Shown here: positions 8,610-18,981 of the stretch, piece after piece | How positions within the stretch are numbered: the first letter of the stretch is position 1 | How the letters are laid out: each line of letters opens with the position of its first letter | From: Rathayibacter caricis DSM 15933 | GTDB taxonomy: Bacteria; Actinomycetota; Actinomycetes; Actinomycetales; Microbacteriaceae | Reading direction: 5' to 3' | NCBI RefSeq assembly: GCF_003044275.1 | Contig: NZ_PZPL01000001.1 | Coordinates: forward strand, 2,294,001-2,358,000 | DNA length: 64,000 nt | The notes under the pieces: model-generated | The model's database searches: none | Told to the model about the DNA's origin: nothing | What the model saw: the letters and a program-made list of their open reading frames with translations, nothing else | Position numbers and translations under genes: made by a program

Positions 8610-9482
8610 GTGACGTCGCCCGACACCACCACCGCCCCCGCCCCCCTGACGCGCAAGGGGCGCGACGTGCCCGCCGAGATCGCCCGCTCGTGGCTCCTCG
8701 TCAACGCCACGCGCACCGAGACCTTCGACGCCGCGCACGCGTCTCGCGCCGACCAGATCGTCCTCGACATCGAGGACGCGGTCGATCCCAAGGCGAAGCC
8801 CGCCGCCCGCGCCGATGTCGTCGAGTGGCTGAAGGGCGACAAGAAGGCGTGGGTCCGCATCAACGACCACTCCACGCCCTTCTGGTCGGACGACGTCGAT
8901 GCGCTGAAGGGCCTGCCCGGCCTCGCCGGCGTCATGCTCGCCAAGACGGAGGCGGCGGAGCACGTCACCGAGACCTTCGACCGCCTCGGCGGCTCGACCC
9001 CGGTCCTCGCCCTCGTCGAATCGGCCCTCGGGATCGAGGAGGCGGTCTCCATCGCCCGCGCCCGCGGCTGCTTCCGGCTCGCGTTCGGCAGCGGCGACTA
9101 CCGCCGCGACACCGGCACGAGCGCCGACGACCTGGCCATGGCCTACCCGCGCTCGCGCCTCGTCGTCGCCTCGCGCATCGGGGATCTGCCCGGCCCCATC
9201 GACGGTCCGACGGTCTCGAACAGCCACCCCGTGCTCCGCGAGCAGTCGGCTCTGACCGTGTCGCTCGGGCTCACCGGCAAGCTCTGCCTCGACACCGAGC
9301 AGCTCGCGGTCATCAACGAGGTCATCAGCCCCACCCCGTCCGACGTGGCGTGGGCGCGCGACTTCCTCGACGACTTCGAGGCGCGCGGGCGCGTGATCCG
9401 CGACGGCAGCGACCTGCCGCGCCTGGGCCGGGCCAAGAAGATCGACAAGCTCGCGACGGCGTTCGGAGTGAATCCGCTCTGA
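8610..9482 (+). CDS. HpcH/HpaI aldolase / citrate lyase beta-like protein
   Basis: The 290-residue TIM-barrel protein belongs to the CitE-like family of C-C lyases acting on CoA thioesters or oxo acids. Evidence is RSWLLVNATR at the N-terminus, the metal-binding Glu and Asp in QIVLDIEDAVDPKAK, WVRINDHSTPFW, and ALVESALGIEEA. It is a single gene with no alpha or gamma citrate lyase subunit nearby, so it is not a citrate lyase component; CitE-like proteins often cleave citramalyl-CoA or malyl-CoA. The GTG at 8610 follows GAGAGGACC. The exact substrate is open. Confidence 0.85.
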   Translation: MTSPDTTTAPAPLTRKGRDVPAEIARSWLLVNATRTETFDAAHASRADQIVLDIEDAVDPKAKPAARADVVEWLKGDKKAWVRINDHSTPFWSDDVDALKGLPGLAGVMLAKTEAAEHVTETFDRLGGSTPVLALVESALGIEEAVSIARARGCFRLAFGSGDYRRDTGTSADDLAMAYPRSRLVVASRIGDLPGPIDGPTVSNSHPVLREQSALTVSLGLTGKLCLDTEQLAVINEVISPTPSDVAWARDFLDDFEARGRVIRDGSDLPRLGRAKKIDKLATAFGVNPL

Positions 9483-9517
9483 TCGGCGGTCCGCGGCACG
9501 AGGACGAGGAGGCTCCC

Positions 9518-9991
9518 ATGGGCGCGGTCAGCACCTTCCTGTGGTTCGACGACGCGGCGGGGGAGGCGGCGGAGTTCTACACGTCGCTCGTCCCGAACTC
9601 GCGGATCCTCGACAGCCGCGTGCTGCCCGAGGGGTCGCCGTCACCGGGAGCGCTGCTCTCGGTGGTGTTCGAGCTCGACGGGCAGCGGTTCCAGGCGATC
9701 AACGCGGGCCCGCGCTTCCCCTTCACCGAGGCGGTCTCGATCGTGGTGACCGTGGAGTCGCAGGCCGAGCTCGACCGGCTCTGGGACGCTCTCACGGCCG
9801 ACGGCGGTCAGGAGAGCCGGTGCGGGTGGCTCCGGGACCGATGGGGGCTGTGGTGGCAGATCGTCCCATCCGTCCTCGGCGACCTCCTCGGCGGAGCCGA
9901 CGCCGACGGCGCCTCCCGCGCCATGCAGGCGATGCTCGCGATGGACCGGCTCGACATCCACGCGCTCGAACAGGCGTATGCCGGCGCGTAG
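9518..9991 (+). CDS. VOC family protein (PhnB-like)
   Basis: The 157-residue protein has the pattern of the 3-demethylubiquinone-9 3-methyltransferase-like (PhnB) branch of the vicinal oxygen chelate fold. It reads STFLWFDDAAGEAAEFYTSLVPNS, then VVFELDGQRFQAINAGP and CGWLRDRWGLWWQIVPSVL. These proteins bind a metal in a paired beta-alpha-beta-beta-beta barrel; most have no known substrate. Its last 14 nt overlap the start of the hydrolase gene at 9978, so the two are translated as a pair. Confidence 0.83.
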   Translation: MGAVSTFLWFDDAAGEAAEFYTSLVPNSRILDSRVLPEGSPSPGALLSVVFELDGQRFQAINAGPRFPFTEAVSIVVTVESQAELDRLWDALTADGGQESRCGWLRDRWGLWWQIVPSVLGDLLGGADADGASRAMQAMLAMDRLDIHALEQAYAGA

Positions 9992-10682
9992 ATCCGGGAC
10001 GGCGCGCCGCTCCGTCTCGCTCCGGCGGGCCTACCTCCGCGACTACCGCTACGCCTACGGGTCGCGCTTCGCGCATCTGCGCGACGGCTGGGACGTCTCG
10101 CACTACTCCGACGGCGATCGCGCACCGGTGCTGCTGATCCCGGGCGTCTACGAGACGTGGCACTTCCTCCGGCCCGTCGCGGACCGGCTGAACGGCGCCG
10201 GCCATCCGATCCACGTGCTGCCGGCGCTCGGGCACAACACGCGTCCGATCGTCGCCTCGGCGGCCCTCGGGCAGCAGTACCTCCGCGAGCACGACCTGCG
10301 CGACGTGGTCGTCGTCGCGCACAGCAAGGGCGGGCTGATCGGCAAGCACATGATGGTGGTCGACGACCTGCAGGAGCGGCGCATCGACCGCATGATCGCG
10401 GTCTCGACGCCCTTCACCGGCTCACCACTCGCACGGATCGCACCCGCCCGCGCCCTGCGCGAGTTCGATCCGCACCGCCCGGTCATCCGGACCCTGCTCG
10501 CCGAGCGCGACGCCGATGCGCGCATCACGTCGATCTACGGCATGCGCGACCAGTACATCCCCGGCGGCAGCCGCCTGGTCGGCGCGCGCGAGAACATCGC
10601 GGTGTCGGTCGTCGGGCACTTCGCGCTGCTGTCGCACCCGAAGGTGCTCGACCTCATCGCGTCGAGGGTCGATCCGGAGTGA
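9978..10682 (+). CDS. alpha/beta hydrolase, lipase-like
   Basis: The protein of 234 residues has the alpha/beta hydrolase pattern. PVLLIPGVYETWHFLRPVAD gives the oxyanion strand, the nucleophile elbow is VVVAHSKGGLIGKHMM (Ser in AHSKG), an acid is likely in IYGMRDQYIP, and the catalytic His is in VVGHFALLSH. Similar small actinobacterial proteins are annotated as lipases or PGAP1-like esterases. No signal peptide is seen, so it probably acts in the cytoplasm. It overlaps the VOC gene by 14 nt. Confidence 0.82.
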   Translation: MPARRSGTARRSVSLRRAYLRDYRYAYGSRFAHLRDGWDVSHYSDGDRAPVLLIPGVYETWHFLRPVADRLNGAGHPIHVLPALGHNTRPIVASAALGQQYLREHDLRDVVVVAHSKGGLIGKHMMVVDDLQERRIDRMIAVSTPFTGSPLARIAPARALREFDPHRPVIRTLLAERDADARITSIYGMRDQYIPGGSRLVGARENIAVSVVGHFALLSHPKVLDLIASRVDPE

Positions 10683-10721
10683 CGGGGCCGGGGCGCCGAG
10701 GCGCGCCCGGCCGATCGCGGG

Positions 10722-11159
10722 TCAGCTCCAGGGCGTGAGCAGCACGAGCGGGATCTCGCGCTCGGTCTTCGTCTGGTACTCCGCGTAGTCCGGCCAGGCC
10801 GCGACGGAGCGCTCCCACCACACCGCGCGCTCGTCGCCCTCGAGGACGCGCGCCGTGTAGTCCTTCTTCACGGGCCCGTCCTGGAGCTCGACGTGCGGCT
10901 CCTTCAGCATGTTGCCGTACCAGACGGGGTGCTCGGGGGCGCCGCCCTTGGAGGCGACGACGACGTACTCGCCGTCGTGCTCGACCCGCATGAGCGCGGT
11001 CTTGCGCAGCTTCCCGCTGCGCGATCCGACGGTGGTGAGGACGATGATCGGCTTGCCGCGGAGGAGGTTGCCCTCCGCGCCTCCGCTCGATTCGTAGAGC
11101 TCGGCCTGCTCGCGGGCCCAGGCGGACGTGCTCGGTTCGTATTCTCCGGTGAGGGGCAT
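10722..11159 (-). CDS. nitroreductase family deazaflavin-dependent oxidoreductase
   Basis: The 145-residue protein belongs to the Ddn-like F420H2-dependent family of actinobacteria. It shows [21 protein letters not shown], where the SGKxRxT segment binds the deazaflavin phosphate, followed by [20 protein letters not shown] and PHVELQDG. Such enzymes reduce quinones, nitro compounds or other acceptors. With the PPOX protein at 3484 this implies an F420-using cell. The ATG at 11159 is 6 nt behind TACGAT, a leaderless pattern, and the gene is divergent from the methyltransferase at 11217. Confidence 0.88.
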   Translation of the reverse strand: MPLTGEYEPSTSAWAREQAELYESSGGAEGNLLRGKPIIVLTTVGSRSGKLRKTALMRVEHDGEYVVVASKGGAPEHPVWYGNMLKEPHVELQDGPVKKDYTARVLEGDERAVWWERSVAAWPDYAEYQTKTEREIPLVLLTPWS

Positions 11160-11216
11160 GCTCCGATCGTAGCCACGGGTGCGCGATCGCTTCCGGACGT
11201 GCACGAGGATGGAGCG

Positions 11217-12827
11217 GTGCAGGCTCCCGACCAGATCGACCGCGCGCTGATCGCGCGCCTCCGCGACGACCTCCTCCGCGCCCGCTACGGCGTCGACGCC
11301 GTCCGCGAGCTGTGGGGGGAGGCGGCCGCCGAGGCCCTCCACCGCGGCGACCGCGTGCCCGCGCGCCGAGCGCTCGAGCGCCGCTCCGATTCATCGCCCG
11401 AGGAGCAGGCGCGCGCCGTCCTCGCGAGGCTCTTCCTGCTCGCCGATCCGGTGACGGCCGCGGAGGCCGGGGCGGCGTTCGCGTCGCTGGGACTCGAGGG
11501 AGCGATCGGCCTCGAGCTCGTCCGCGCGGAGGCCGGAGCGGTCGTCGTCGCCGCGCTGGATCTGCGGCCCTACGACCTCGTCGACCTGCACGGCGCCGCG
11601 TCCTGGTGGATCGCCTCCGATCTGGGCGAGCTGGCGCTGGGCCGCGCGCTGTCCGAGGACCACGTCCTCGGCGTCGGCGGCGCCAGTCTGACCCTGACCG
11701 GACTGATGATCCAGCGCCCGGTCGGCAGCGTCCTCGATCTCGGCACCGGCTGCGGCATCCAGGCGCTCCACGCGTCGCGGCACGCGGACCGGGTGGTGGC
11801 CACCGACATCTCGCACCGGGCGCTGGCGATCGCCGCCTTCAACGCCGAGCTGAACGGGATCGACTCGATCGAGTTCCGCCACGGCAGCCTGTACGAGCCG
11901 GTCGCCGGCGAGCGGTTCGATCACATCGTCACGAATCCGCCGTTCGTCATCACTCCGCGCAGTGCCGGCGTGCCGTCGTACGAGTACCGCGACGGCGGGC
12001 TCGAGGGCGACGAGATCGTGCGCCGCGTCGTGCTCGGCGCTGCCGAGCACCTGACTCCGGGCGGGGTCGCGCAGCTGCTCGGCAACTGGGAGTACCGCGC
12101 CACGGCCGACGCCTTCGACCGGGTGCGCGCATGGCTGGCCGATGCGAGGGCTCCTCTCGAGCAGGCGCTCGAACCCGGTCGTGCGGGACTGGACGCGTGG
12201 ATCGACGGCTCCGCGTCGCCGCTCGACGTCTGGGTGGTCGAGCGCGAGCAGCAGGACCCGGCGGTCTACGCCGAGACGTGGATCCGCGACGGAGGGACCA
12301 CCCGCGGTGCGGAGTTCGACGCGCTGGTCGACGCCTGGCTCGAGGACTTCGAGCACCGCGGAGTGACGGGGGTCGGGTTCGGCTACGTCACCCTGCGGCT
12401 GCCCGCCCGTCCGCGGCCCCCGCTGCGCCGCCTCGAGCGGGTGGACGGCGCCCTCTCGACGGCGGGCCTGGGCGGGCACCTTGCGCACTGCCTCGATGCG
12501 CTCGAGCGGCTCGCCGACCTCGACGACCGCGCGCTGACCGGGTTGTCGCTCGTCGTCGCGCGCGATGTGACGGAGGAGCGCCACTACTGGCCGGGCAACG
12601 ACGACCCGACCGTGCTACGGCTGCGCCAGGGCGGCGGCTTCTCGCGCACCGAGGACGTCGATACGGCCCTCGCCGCGGTCGTCGGGGCCTGCGACGGCGA
12701 GCTCTCACTCGCGGCGATCATCGCCGCCGTGGCGTCGATCCTGCAGGTCGAGGAGGAGGCGGTCAGCGCGTCCGTGCTGCCGGGAGTGCGGGAGCTGATC
12801 GCGACCGGGATGCTCGTCCTGCCCTGA
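11217..12827 (+). CDS. large class I SAM-dependent methyltransferase, NPPF type
   Basis: The 536-residue protein has three parts. An N-terminal helical domain (about 1-150) reads like the DUF7059 type. A central Rossmann methyltransferase core holds [16 protein letters not shown] (motif I) and [10 protein letters not shown] (motif IV). A C-terminal domain (about 360-536) is specific to actinobacteria. The NPPF motif is typical of enzymes that methylate a planar amide or amino nitrogen, such as PrmC/HemK, RlmG or N6-adenine methyltransferases, so an rRNA or release-factor target is plausible but not proven. The GTG at 11217 stands 6 nt behind GAGGAT; earlier in-frame starts would cross the divergent promoter. 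Confidence 0.8.
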   Translation: MQAPDQIDRALIARLRDDLLRARYGVDAVRELWGEAAAEALHRGDRVPARRALERRSDSSPEEQARAVLARLFLLADPVTAAEAGAAFASLGLEGAIGLELVRAEAGAVVVAALDLRPYDLVDLHGAASWWIASDLGELALGRALSEDHVLGVGGASLTLTGLMIQRPVGSVLDLGTGCGIQALHASRHADRVVATDISHRALAIAAFNAELNGIDSIEFRHGSLYEPVAGERFDHIVTNPPFVITPRSAGVPSYEYRDGGLEGDEIVRRVVLGAAEHLTPGGVAQLLGNWEYRATADAFDRVRAWLADARAPLEQALEPGRAGLDAWIDGSASPLDVWVVEREQQDPAVYAETWIRDGGTTRGAEFDALVDAWLEDFEHRGVTGVGFGYVTLRLPARPRPPLRRLERVDGALSTAGLGGHLAHCLDALERLADLDDRALTGLSLVVARDVTEERHYWPGNDDPTVLRLRQGGGFSRTEDVDTALAAVVGACDGELSLAAIIAAVASILQVEEEAVSASVLPGVRELIATGMLVLP

Positions 12828-12851
12828 CCACGGCCGCTTCCGTGCGGATGC

Positions 12852-13376
12852 TCAGAACAGCGTCGCGGAGGAGTCCTCGACGGCCGCCGCGGACGGGGCG
12901 GCAGCGGCCGCGGCGCTCGGCCAGCCGGGTCCGGCATCGACGGGCTGCCTGCGCTGGAACGCCGTCGCGGCGGCGCGGGCGCGGACGTCCGCGGCCTCGT
13001 TCATCCGGTGGTTCGCGTGGCCCTTGACCCACTCGAAGGTGACGGCGCGGCCCTGGAGGGCCTCGTCGAGGGCCTTGATGATCTCGACGTTCATCACCGG
13101 CTTGCCGTCGGCCTTGCGCCAGCCCTTCCGCTTCCAGCCGGGCAGCCACTCGGTACACGCCTTGATGGCGTACTGGCTGTCGCAGAGGATGTGCAGCGGC
13201 TCGTCCTCGTGCGCGGTGGAGCGCAGCAGCTCGAGCACCGCGGTCAGCTCGCCGATGTTGTTCGTGCCGTGCGACCAGCCGCCCGCGGCCCAGCGCGCGT
13301 CGTCGACGTACCAGGCCCAGCCCGCGGGGCCGGGATTGCCCAGGGCGGATCCGTCTGCGGCGGCGATGATGCTCAC
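12852..13376 (-). CDS. rnhA: ribonuclease HI
   Basis: The 174-residue protein is an RNase HI that cleaves the RNA strand of RNA-DNA hybrids. The four acidic residues of the metal site are all present: Asp8 in AAADGSALGNPGP, Glu43 in NIGELTAVLE, Asp66 in LCDSQYAIK and Asp130 in MNEAADVRA. The basic handle segment WLPGWKRKGWRKADGKPV is also there. The Ala/Pro-rich tail beyond residue 140 is dispensable. The GTG start at 13376 follows GAGGAG by 6 nt. Confidence 0.93.
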   Translation of the reverse strand: MSIIAAADGSALGNPGPAGWAWYVDDARWAAGGWSHGTNNIGELTAVLELLRSTAHEDEPLHILCDSQYAIKACTEWLPGWKRKGWRKADGKPVMNVEIIKALDEALQGRAVTFEWVKGHANHRMNEAADVRARAAATAFQRRQPVDAGPGWPSAAAAAAPSAAAVEDSSATLF

Positions 13377-13456
13377 GTACTGCTCCTCGTGCGGTCAGTG
13401 CACCCGCGCGGGCGCCCTTCGAGGGTAGTCGCCCGGCGGACTCGCCTCGGGCGTGA

Positions 13457-14364
<908 letters not shown>

Positions 14365-14365
<1 letters not shown>

Positions 14366-14388
14366 CACCGGGGCGGGAGGCCCCGTGC
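14365..14388 (+). terminator. terminator-like dyad after the aldo/keto reductase
   Basis: GCACCGGGGC and GGCCCCGTGC form an imperfect stem with one bulged base that begins at the stop codon. No T-run follows. Confidence 0.5.
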
Positions 14389-14526
14389 TGATCGAGTAGC
14401 CGCGGAGGGGCGTATCGAGATCCCCGTCCTCTCGGCGGTGGTGGGTCTCGAGACGCCGCTGCCGCGGCTGCTCGACCAGCGGGGGTACTCGCTGATCCAG
14501 TAGCCGCGGAGGGCCTCTTGAGATCG
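14388..14526. repeat. three copies of the GTCGAGTAGCC palindromic repeat
   Basis: Three REP-like units lie in the gap between convergent genes: 14388-14423 (plus), 14443-14480 (minus) and 14491-14526 (plus). Each has an inner GC hairpin of the form GCCGCGG-GGC flanked by arms close to GATCGAGTA and TATCGAGATC. The third has drifted most, with CTCTTGAG in place of GTATCGAG. Related units lie at 26190-26287 and 56188-56227. Confidence 0.85.
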
Positions 14527-14546
14527 TCCGACCAGCAGGAGCGGCG

Positions 14547-15335
14547 TCAGCCCGCGCGCCCCGCGAGCGTGACCCGCGTCGCGTAGGGCATCCCGACGCG
14601 GTCGCCCGACAGCCCCTCCACCACTCCCGACACCGCGGCGAGCACCGCAGCCCGCTCCTCCTCCGGCAGGGCGATCACGTAGCTCCGCGAGGCGAACATG
14701 TCGAGCAGGGCGGCGCGCTCGAGCTCGAACGTCCAGTCGAACGCCGCGAAGGCCCGGCGCACCAGCGCAGGTCCCAGCGGCGGTTGCAGCGTCTCGAAAC
14801 GCTCCGCGGGGGAGGAGCCGGCCACCTCGCCGAGGCGGCGCACCCACGGCACGCTCTCGTCGCGGATGTTCCAGACGAGAGCCGCGACTCCGCCCGGCAC
14901 GAGCACCCGCGCGATCTCCTCGCTCGCCCGGACGGGATCGACCCAGTGCCAGGCCTGCGCGATCGTCACGAGCTCGACCGATGCGCTCTCGAGCGGGATC
15001 TCCTCCGCCGTGCCGGGCAGCGCGGTCACCGAGGGCAGCGACTCCACCAGCCGCCCGCGCATCGCGCCATCGGGCTCCACGGCGGTGACGTCGAGACCCC
15101 GCGCCACGAGGGACGCCGTGAACTTGCCGGTCCCCGCACCGAGGTCCAGCGCGCGCAGGCGATCGGAGGCGTCCGCCCCGGCGGCACGAGCGCGCTCCGG
15201 CAGGCGGGCGCCCGGCGCCCGGGCCGGCGCGTGCGCCACGATCCAGTCGACCGCGTCGTCCGGGTAGCCGGGCCGCCCGCGGTCGTAGGCGTCGACGGCA
15301 CTGCCGAAGGAACGGGCGGGATCCTGCTGCGTCAT
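14547..15335 (-). CDS. class I SAM-dependent methyltransferase
   Basis: The 262-residue protein has motif I as [17 protein letters not shown] and post-motifs [14 protein letters not shown] and [12 protein letters not shown], the pattern of the UbiE/SmtA-like small-molecule methyltransferases in actinobacteria. The WHW segment is typical of this group. Its substrate is unknown. Its start overlaps the aroQ stop by 4 nt (ATGA), so it is translationally coupled behind aroQ, but that does not reveal its role. Confidence 0.85.
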   Translation of the reverse strand: MTQQDPARSFGSAVDAYDRGRPGYPDDAVDWIVAHAPARAPGARLPERARAAGADASDRLRALDLGAGTGKFTASLVARGLDVTAVEPDGAMRGRLVESLPSVTALPGTAEEIPLESASVELVTIAQAWHWVDPVRASEEIARVLVPGGVAALVWNIRDESVPWVRRLGEVAGSSPAERFETLQPPLGPALVRRAFAAFDWTFELERAALLDMFASRSYVIALPEEERAAVLAAVSGVVEGLSGDRVGMPYATRVTLAGRAG

Positions 15336-15781
15336 GCCTCCGAGGCTACGAGGCCGCGGTGCAGAACGTCGATCGCGAAGCCGTACCCCGCGATGCCGGC
15401 CCCGACGATCACGGCGACCGCGATGTCCGAGAGGTAGGAGCGGTGCCGGAACTCCTCGCGGCGGTGCACGTTGCTGATGTGCACCTCGACCATCGGGAGC
15501 TCGGTCGCCAGCACGGCGTCGCGGATCGCGATCGAGGTGTGGGTGTAGGCGCCCGCGTTGAGGACCACTCCCGAGCAGGTGCCGCGCGCCGCGTGGAGGC
15601 GGTCGATGATCGCGCCCTCCGAGTTCGCCTGGAAGAACTCCACGTCGAGGCCCAGGGCGCCGGCGCGCTCGGTCGCGAGCGACTCGACGTCGGCGAGCGT
15701 CGCCGAGCCGTACAGCTCGGGCTCGCGCGTGCCGAGCAGATTCAGGTTCGGTCCGTTGACGACGAGGATCGGGAGGGTCAC
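15332..15781 (-). CDS. aroQ: type II 3-dehydroquinate dehydratase
   Basis: The protein of 149 residues is the usual size for the type II enzyme, which removes water from 3-dehydroquinate in the shikimate pathway. The signature [18 protein letters not shown] contains the catalytic Tyr (Tyr24). [16 protein letters not shown] and [15 protein letters not shown], with the catalytic His, follow in order. The GTG at 15781 is 6 nt behind TAGGGT, a leaderless arrangement. No other aro genes are nearby. Confidence 0.95.
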   Translation of the reverse strand: MTLPILVVNGPNLNLLGTREPELYGSATLADVESLATERAGALGLDVEFFQANSEGAIIDRLHAARGTCSGVVLNAGAYTHTSIAIRDAVLATELPMVEVHISNVHRREEFRHRSYLSDIAVAVIVGAGIAGYGFAIDVLHRGLVASEA

Positions 15782-15806
15782 GCTCCGACCCTAGCGTCGA
15801 GGATCC

Positions 15807-16769
15807 TCACTCCACCGGAGCGAGCGCCGCGAGGTCCAGGGGGAGCGGAGGCAGCTCCGCGCGGAGGCGGATCAGCTCGAGGGCGTGGGCGTCCAGACGG
15901 CGGTCCTCGTCGGTCACCTGCTCGAGCCGCGGCACCGACTCCGCGGTGCCGTCCGGTCCCGGCACGACGAAGACGCTCATGCACTGGGTCGTCAGCTCGA
16001 GTTCACCGGTGCGGGGGTCGCCCGAGCGCACGTGGATCGCCAGGTGCATGCTCCGGCCGCCCGTGTGGATCAGCCGCGCCTCCACCTCCACGAGGTGACC
16101 GATGCGGACCGGGCGGTAGAAGTGGATGCCGCCGGAGTAGACCGCGACGGCGTCGCGCCCGCTCCAGCGCTGCGCGACCGTGTCGGCCGCCTCGTCGATC
16201 CAGCGCATGACGATGCCCCCGTGCGCGTTGCCGCCCCAGTTGACATCGCCGGGAGCCGCGAGGAAGCGGAAGACGATCCGCGGTCCGGTGCCCTCGTCGG
16301 TGTACCGCTGCTCCCGCATCACCTCGTGCAGCGCCCGCCGCCCGGCGATGCGGGCCGCGGCGCCCTCGGCGAGCGCGCCGTCCTCGATCGAGCGCGGCCG
16401 CCACTCCGGCACCGCGCGCGGCCGCTTCTCGCCGTCCACCGCCACGAAGATCAGGAGACAGTGCGTCGCGGGCTCGTAGAGGCCCGTGCGCGGATCCGCC
16501 TGGCCGACCCGGACGAGCACGTGCATGCTGCTGCGTCCCGTGTGGATCACCTGCGCGCTCGCCTCGATGAGGTTGCCCACGACGATCGGCCGCGTGAAGT
16601 GCACGTTGCCGACGTAGGCGGTGACGCAGTACCCGCCGCTCCAGCCGACGGCGCAGGCGTAGCCCGCCTTGTCGATCCACTCGAGCACGCGGCCGGCCTG
16701 GGCGCTGCGGCCGTCGGCGGTGGCGTCCTGCGGAGCGGCGAGGAAGCGGAGGGTGATGCGGTCGGTCAT
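15807..16769 (-). CDS. double-hotdog acyl-CoA thioesterase
   Basis: The 320-residue protein carries two hotdog domains in tandem (about 1-130 and 165-300). Each has the pattern Gly-Gly followed by ...W-I-D-(K/E)-A, as LEWIDKAGYACAVGWSGG and MRWIDEAADTVAQRWSGR, and each ends in IHTGRSSMH or IHTGGRSMH. This is the YciA/BACH type of acyl-CoA thioesterase, which frees CoA from acyl-CoA. The first copy lacks the GGN-HGG segment seen in the second (WGGNAHGGIVM), so the two halves may not be equally active. AACACT lies 7 nt before the ATG. Confidence 0.88.
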   Translation of the reverse strand: MTDRITLRFLAAPQDATADGRSAQAGRVLEWIDKAGYACAVGWSGGYCVTAYVGNVHFTRPIVVGNLIEASAQVIHTGRSSMHVLVRVGQADPRTGLYEPATHCLLIFVAVDGEKRPRAVPEWRPRSIEDGALAEGAAARIAGRRALHEVMREQRYTDEGTGPRIVFRFLAAPGDVNWGGNAHGGIVMRWIDEAADTVAQRWSGRDAVAVYSGGIHFYRPVRIGHLVEVEARLIHTGGRSMHLAIHVRSGDPRTGELELTTQCMSVFVVPGPDGTAESVPRLEQVTDEDRRLDAHALELIRLRAELPPLPLDLAALAPVE

Positions 16770-16899
16770 GTGCTCCAGTGTTCCTGCTCCGCGGCGATCC
16801 GCGGTTCTGAAGGACGTGGACCCGCGGAAGGGGGTGCGAGAAGGGGGATGCTCCTCCCGCGGGCCACAGGGTGCGCAGGCGCGGAGCCTGCGAGTCGGG

Positions 16900-18792
16900 T
16901 CAGACCGCGGGCTCCGCGGTGAGCTCTTGCGCGAGCAGCCGGAAGCGGAGCGCCGCCAGCTCGGCGGTGAGCTCGGCGGGGAGCCGGTCGCCGAACTTCG
17001 CGAAGAACTCCTCGGTCAGCGCGCACTCGTCCAGCCACGCCTCGACCGGCACGGCGAACAGCTCGCGCTTCACAGCGTCCGACAGGTTCAGCCCGTGCGT
17101 GTCGATCTGGACGGGCAGGTCGCCCAGAGGGCTGCGCCGCGCGTCGGCGGCCCCCTCGAGCCGGCGCACCAGCCACTGGATCACCCGGGCGTTCTCCCCG
17201 AAGCCCGGCCAGAGGAAGGAGCCGTCGGCACCCTTGCGGAACCAGTTCACCTGGAAGATCGCGGGCGCCTTCGCGCCGAGGTCCTCGCCGACCGCGAGCC
17301 AGTGCGCGAAGTAGTCGGCCATGTTGTACCCGCAGAAGGGGAGCATCGCGAACGGATCGCGGCGCAGCTCGCCGACGGTCCCCTCCGCCGCCGCGGTCTT
17401 CTCGGAGGCGATGGTCGCGCCGAGGAACACGCCGTGCTGCCAGGAGGTGGCCTGCGTCACGAGCGGCACGTTCGTGGCGCGGCGGCCGCCGAAGACGATC
17501 GCGTCCAGCGGCACGCCCTCGAAGGCGTCCCAGTCGTCCGACAGCGACGGGCACTGCAGCGCGGGCGCCGTGAAGCGGGCGTTCGGATGCGCGGCCGGCG
17601 TCGACGAGGCGGGCGTCCAGGGCTCGCCGCGCCAGTCGGTCAGGCGCTCGGGCACGTCGTCGGTGAGCCCCTCCCACCACACGTCGCCGTCCTCGCGCAG
17701 TGCGACGTTGGTGAAGATCGTGTTGCCCCAGAGGGTCTGCACAGCGTTGGGGTTCGAGGTCTGCCCGGTGCCGGGAGCCACGCCGAAGAACCCGGTCTCG
17801 GGGTTCATCGCCCAGAGCCGCCCGTCCTCGCCCTTCTTCATCCAGGTGATGTCGTCGCCGAGCGTCTCGACCCGCCAGCCGGGCAGGGCCGGCTGCATCA
17901 TCGCCAGGTTCGTCTTGCCGCACGCGCTCGGGAACGCCGCCGCCACGTGGTAGCGACGGCCCTCGGGCGAGACGATGCGGATGAGGAGCATGTGCTCGGC
18001 GAGCCAGCCCTCCTCGCGGCCCATCGCCGACGCGATGCGCAGCGCGAAGCACTTCTTGGCGAGCAGCGCGTTGCCGCCGTAGCCGGAGCCGAACGACCAG
18101 ATCTCGCGGGTCTCGGGGAACTGGGTGATGTACTTCGTCTCGTTGCAGGGCCAGGCGACGTCCTCGCGGGTCGTGCCGTCGGCGTCGCGCAACGGGAAGC
18201 CGACCGAGTGCACGCCGCGCACGAAGGCGGTGTCCTCGGTGAAGGCGGCGAGCGGAGCGGCGCCGACGCGCGCCATGATCCGCATGTTGAGCACCGCGTA
18301 GGCGGAATCGGTGAGCTGCACGCCCAGCTGCGACAGCGGGCCGCCGACCGGGCCCATCGAGAACGGGACGACGTACATCGTGCGGCCGCGCATCGAGCCC
18401 GCGAAGTACGGAGCGATCTCGGCCTTCATCGACGACGCCTCGCGCCAGTTGTTGGTCGGGCCGGCATCGGCCTCGTCCGTGGTGCAGATGAAGGTGCGGT
18501 CCTCGACGCGGGCGACGTCGTCGGGATCGGTGCGCGCCAGGAACGATCCGGGGCGCCACTCCGCGTTCAGAGCGATCAGCTTGCCCTCCTCGACCATGCG
18601 ACCGGTCAGCCGGTACCACTCCTCGGGGGAGCCGTCGGTCCACTCGACCGCGTCGGGCTCGAGGATCGCGGCCATCTCGCGCACCCACCTGCGCAGAGCG
18701 AGGGGAGCGGGGGGTACGACCGGCGCGGGCGCCGCCGTGGGCGCGGTCAGGGTGCTCGGCTCGAGCCGCACGGTGTTGGTGAAGATGGTCAT
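16900..18792 (-). CDS. pckG: phosphoenolpyruvate carboxykinase (GTP)
   Basis: The protein of 630 residues is a GTP-dependent PEPCK, which converts oxaloacetate to PEP at the start of gluconeogenesis. It shows the kinase P-loop [14 protein letters not shown] with the reactive Cys, the metal and nucleotide segment [10 protein letters not shown], and [12 protein letters not shown]. The size is close to the family norm of about 610. The ATG at 18792 has GGAG 5 nt upstream; the longer open frame before it runs into the divergent control region. It faces the RamB/ScfR-like regulator at 18982 across a 189-bp gap with a perfect inverted repeat, which suggests control by that regulator. Confidence 0.96.
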   Translation of the reverse strand: MTIFTNTVRLEPSTLTAPTAAPAPVVPPAPLALRRWVREMAAILEPDAVEWTDGSPEEWYRLTGRMVEEGKLIALNAEWRPGSFLARTDPDDVARVEDRTFICTTDEADAGPTNNWREASSMKAEIAPYFAGSMRGRTMYVVPFSMGPVGGPLSQLGVQLTDSAYAVLNMRIMARVGAAPLAAFTEDTAFVRGVHSVGFPLRDADGTTREDVAWPCNETKYITQFPETREIWSFGSGYGGNALLAKKCFALRIASAMGREEGWLAEHMLLIRIVSPEGRRYHVAAAFPSACGKTNLAMMQPALPGWRVETLGDDITWMKKGEDGRLWAMNPETGFFGVAPGTGQTSNPNAVQTLWGNTIFTNVALREDGDVWWEGLTDDVPERLTDWRGEPWTPASSTPAAHPNARFTAPALQCPSLSDDWDAFEGVPLDAIVFGGRRATNVPLVTQATSWQHGVFLGATIASEKTAAAEGTVGELRRDPFAMLPFCGYNMADYFAHWLAVGEDLGAKAPAIFQVNWFRKGADGSFLWPGFGENARVIQWLVRRLEGAADARRSPLGDLPVQIDTHGLNLSDAVKRELFAVPVEAWLDECALTEEFFAKFGDRLPAELTAELAALRFRLLAQELTAEPAV

Positions 18793-18910
18793 GGTCGCTC
18801 CGCTTTCTCGTGTGTCGTCGTCGACGGGTGGGGAGTCGGCCTCGATCAGTCGTCTGCGTCGAGGGGCGTCGTGTAGCGCCTGGAGCCAGAATGGAGGAGG
18901 ATCGGGGTGT

Positions 18911-18934
18911 CTTGACGGGGTCCGACCCGTCAAG
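18911..18934. promoter_or_regulatory. inverted repeat in the pckG-ramB divergent region
   Basis: CTTGACGGG and CCCGTCAAG form a perfect 9-bp dyad around 6 nt. It lies 118 nt before pckG and 48 nt before the regulator gene. A TTGACG hexamer occurs on both strands within the arms, so the site may cover back-to-back -35 regions. It is a candidate operator, and which protein binds it is unknown. Confidence 0.55.
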
Positions 18935-18981
18935 AACGCCTCTTTTTCTTCGTACGTCACAACCAATCGCAGGAGCTCGAC

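Noticed and set aside
3598..8613. A 1,671-codon plus-strand open frame
   Set aside because: It runs antisense to the thiolase, quinone reductase and acyl-CoA ligase genes, whose motifs are clear. Long antisense frames are expected at this GC content.
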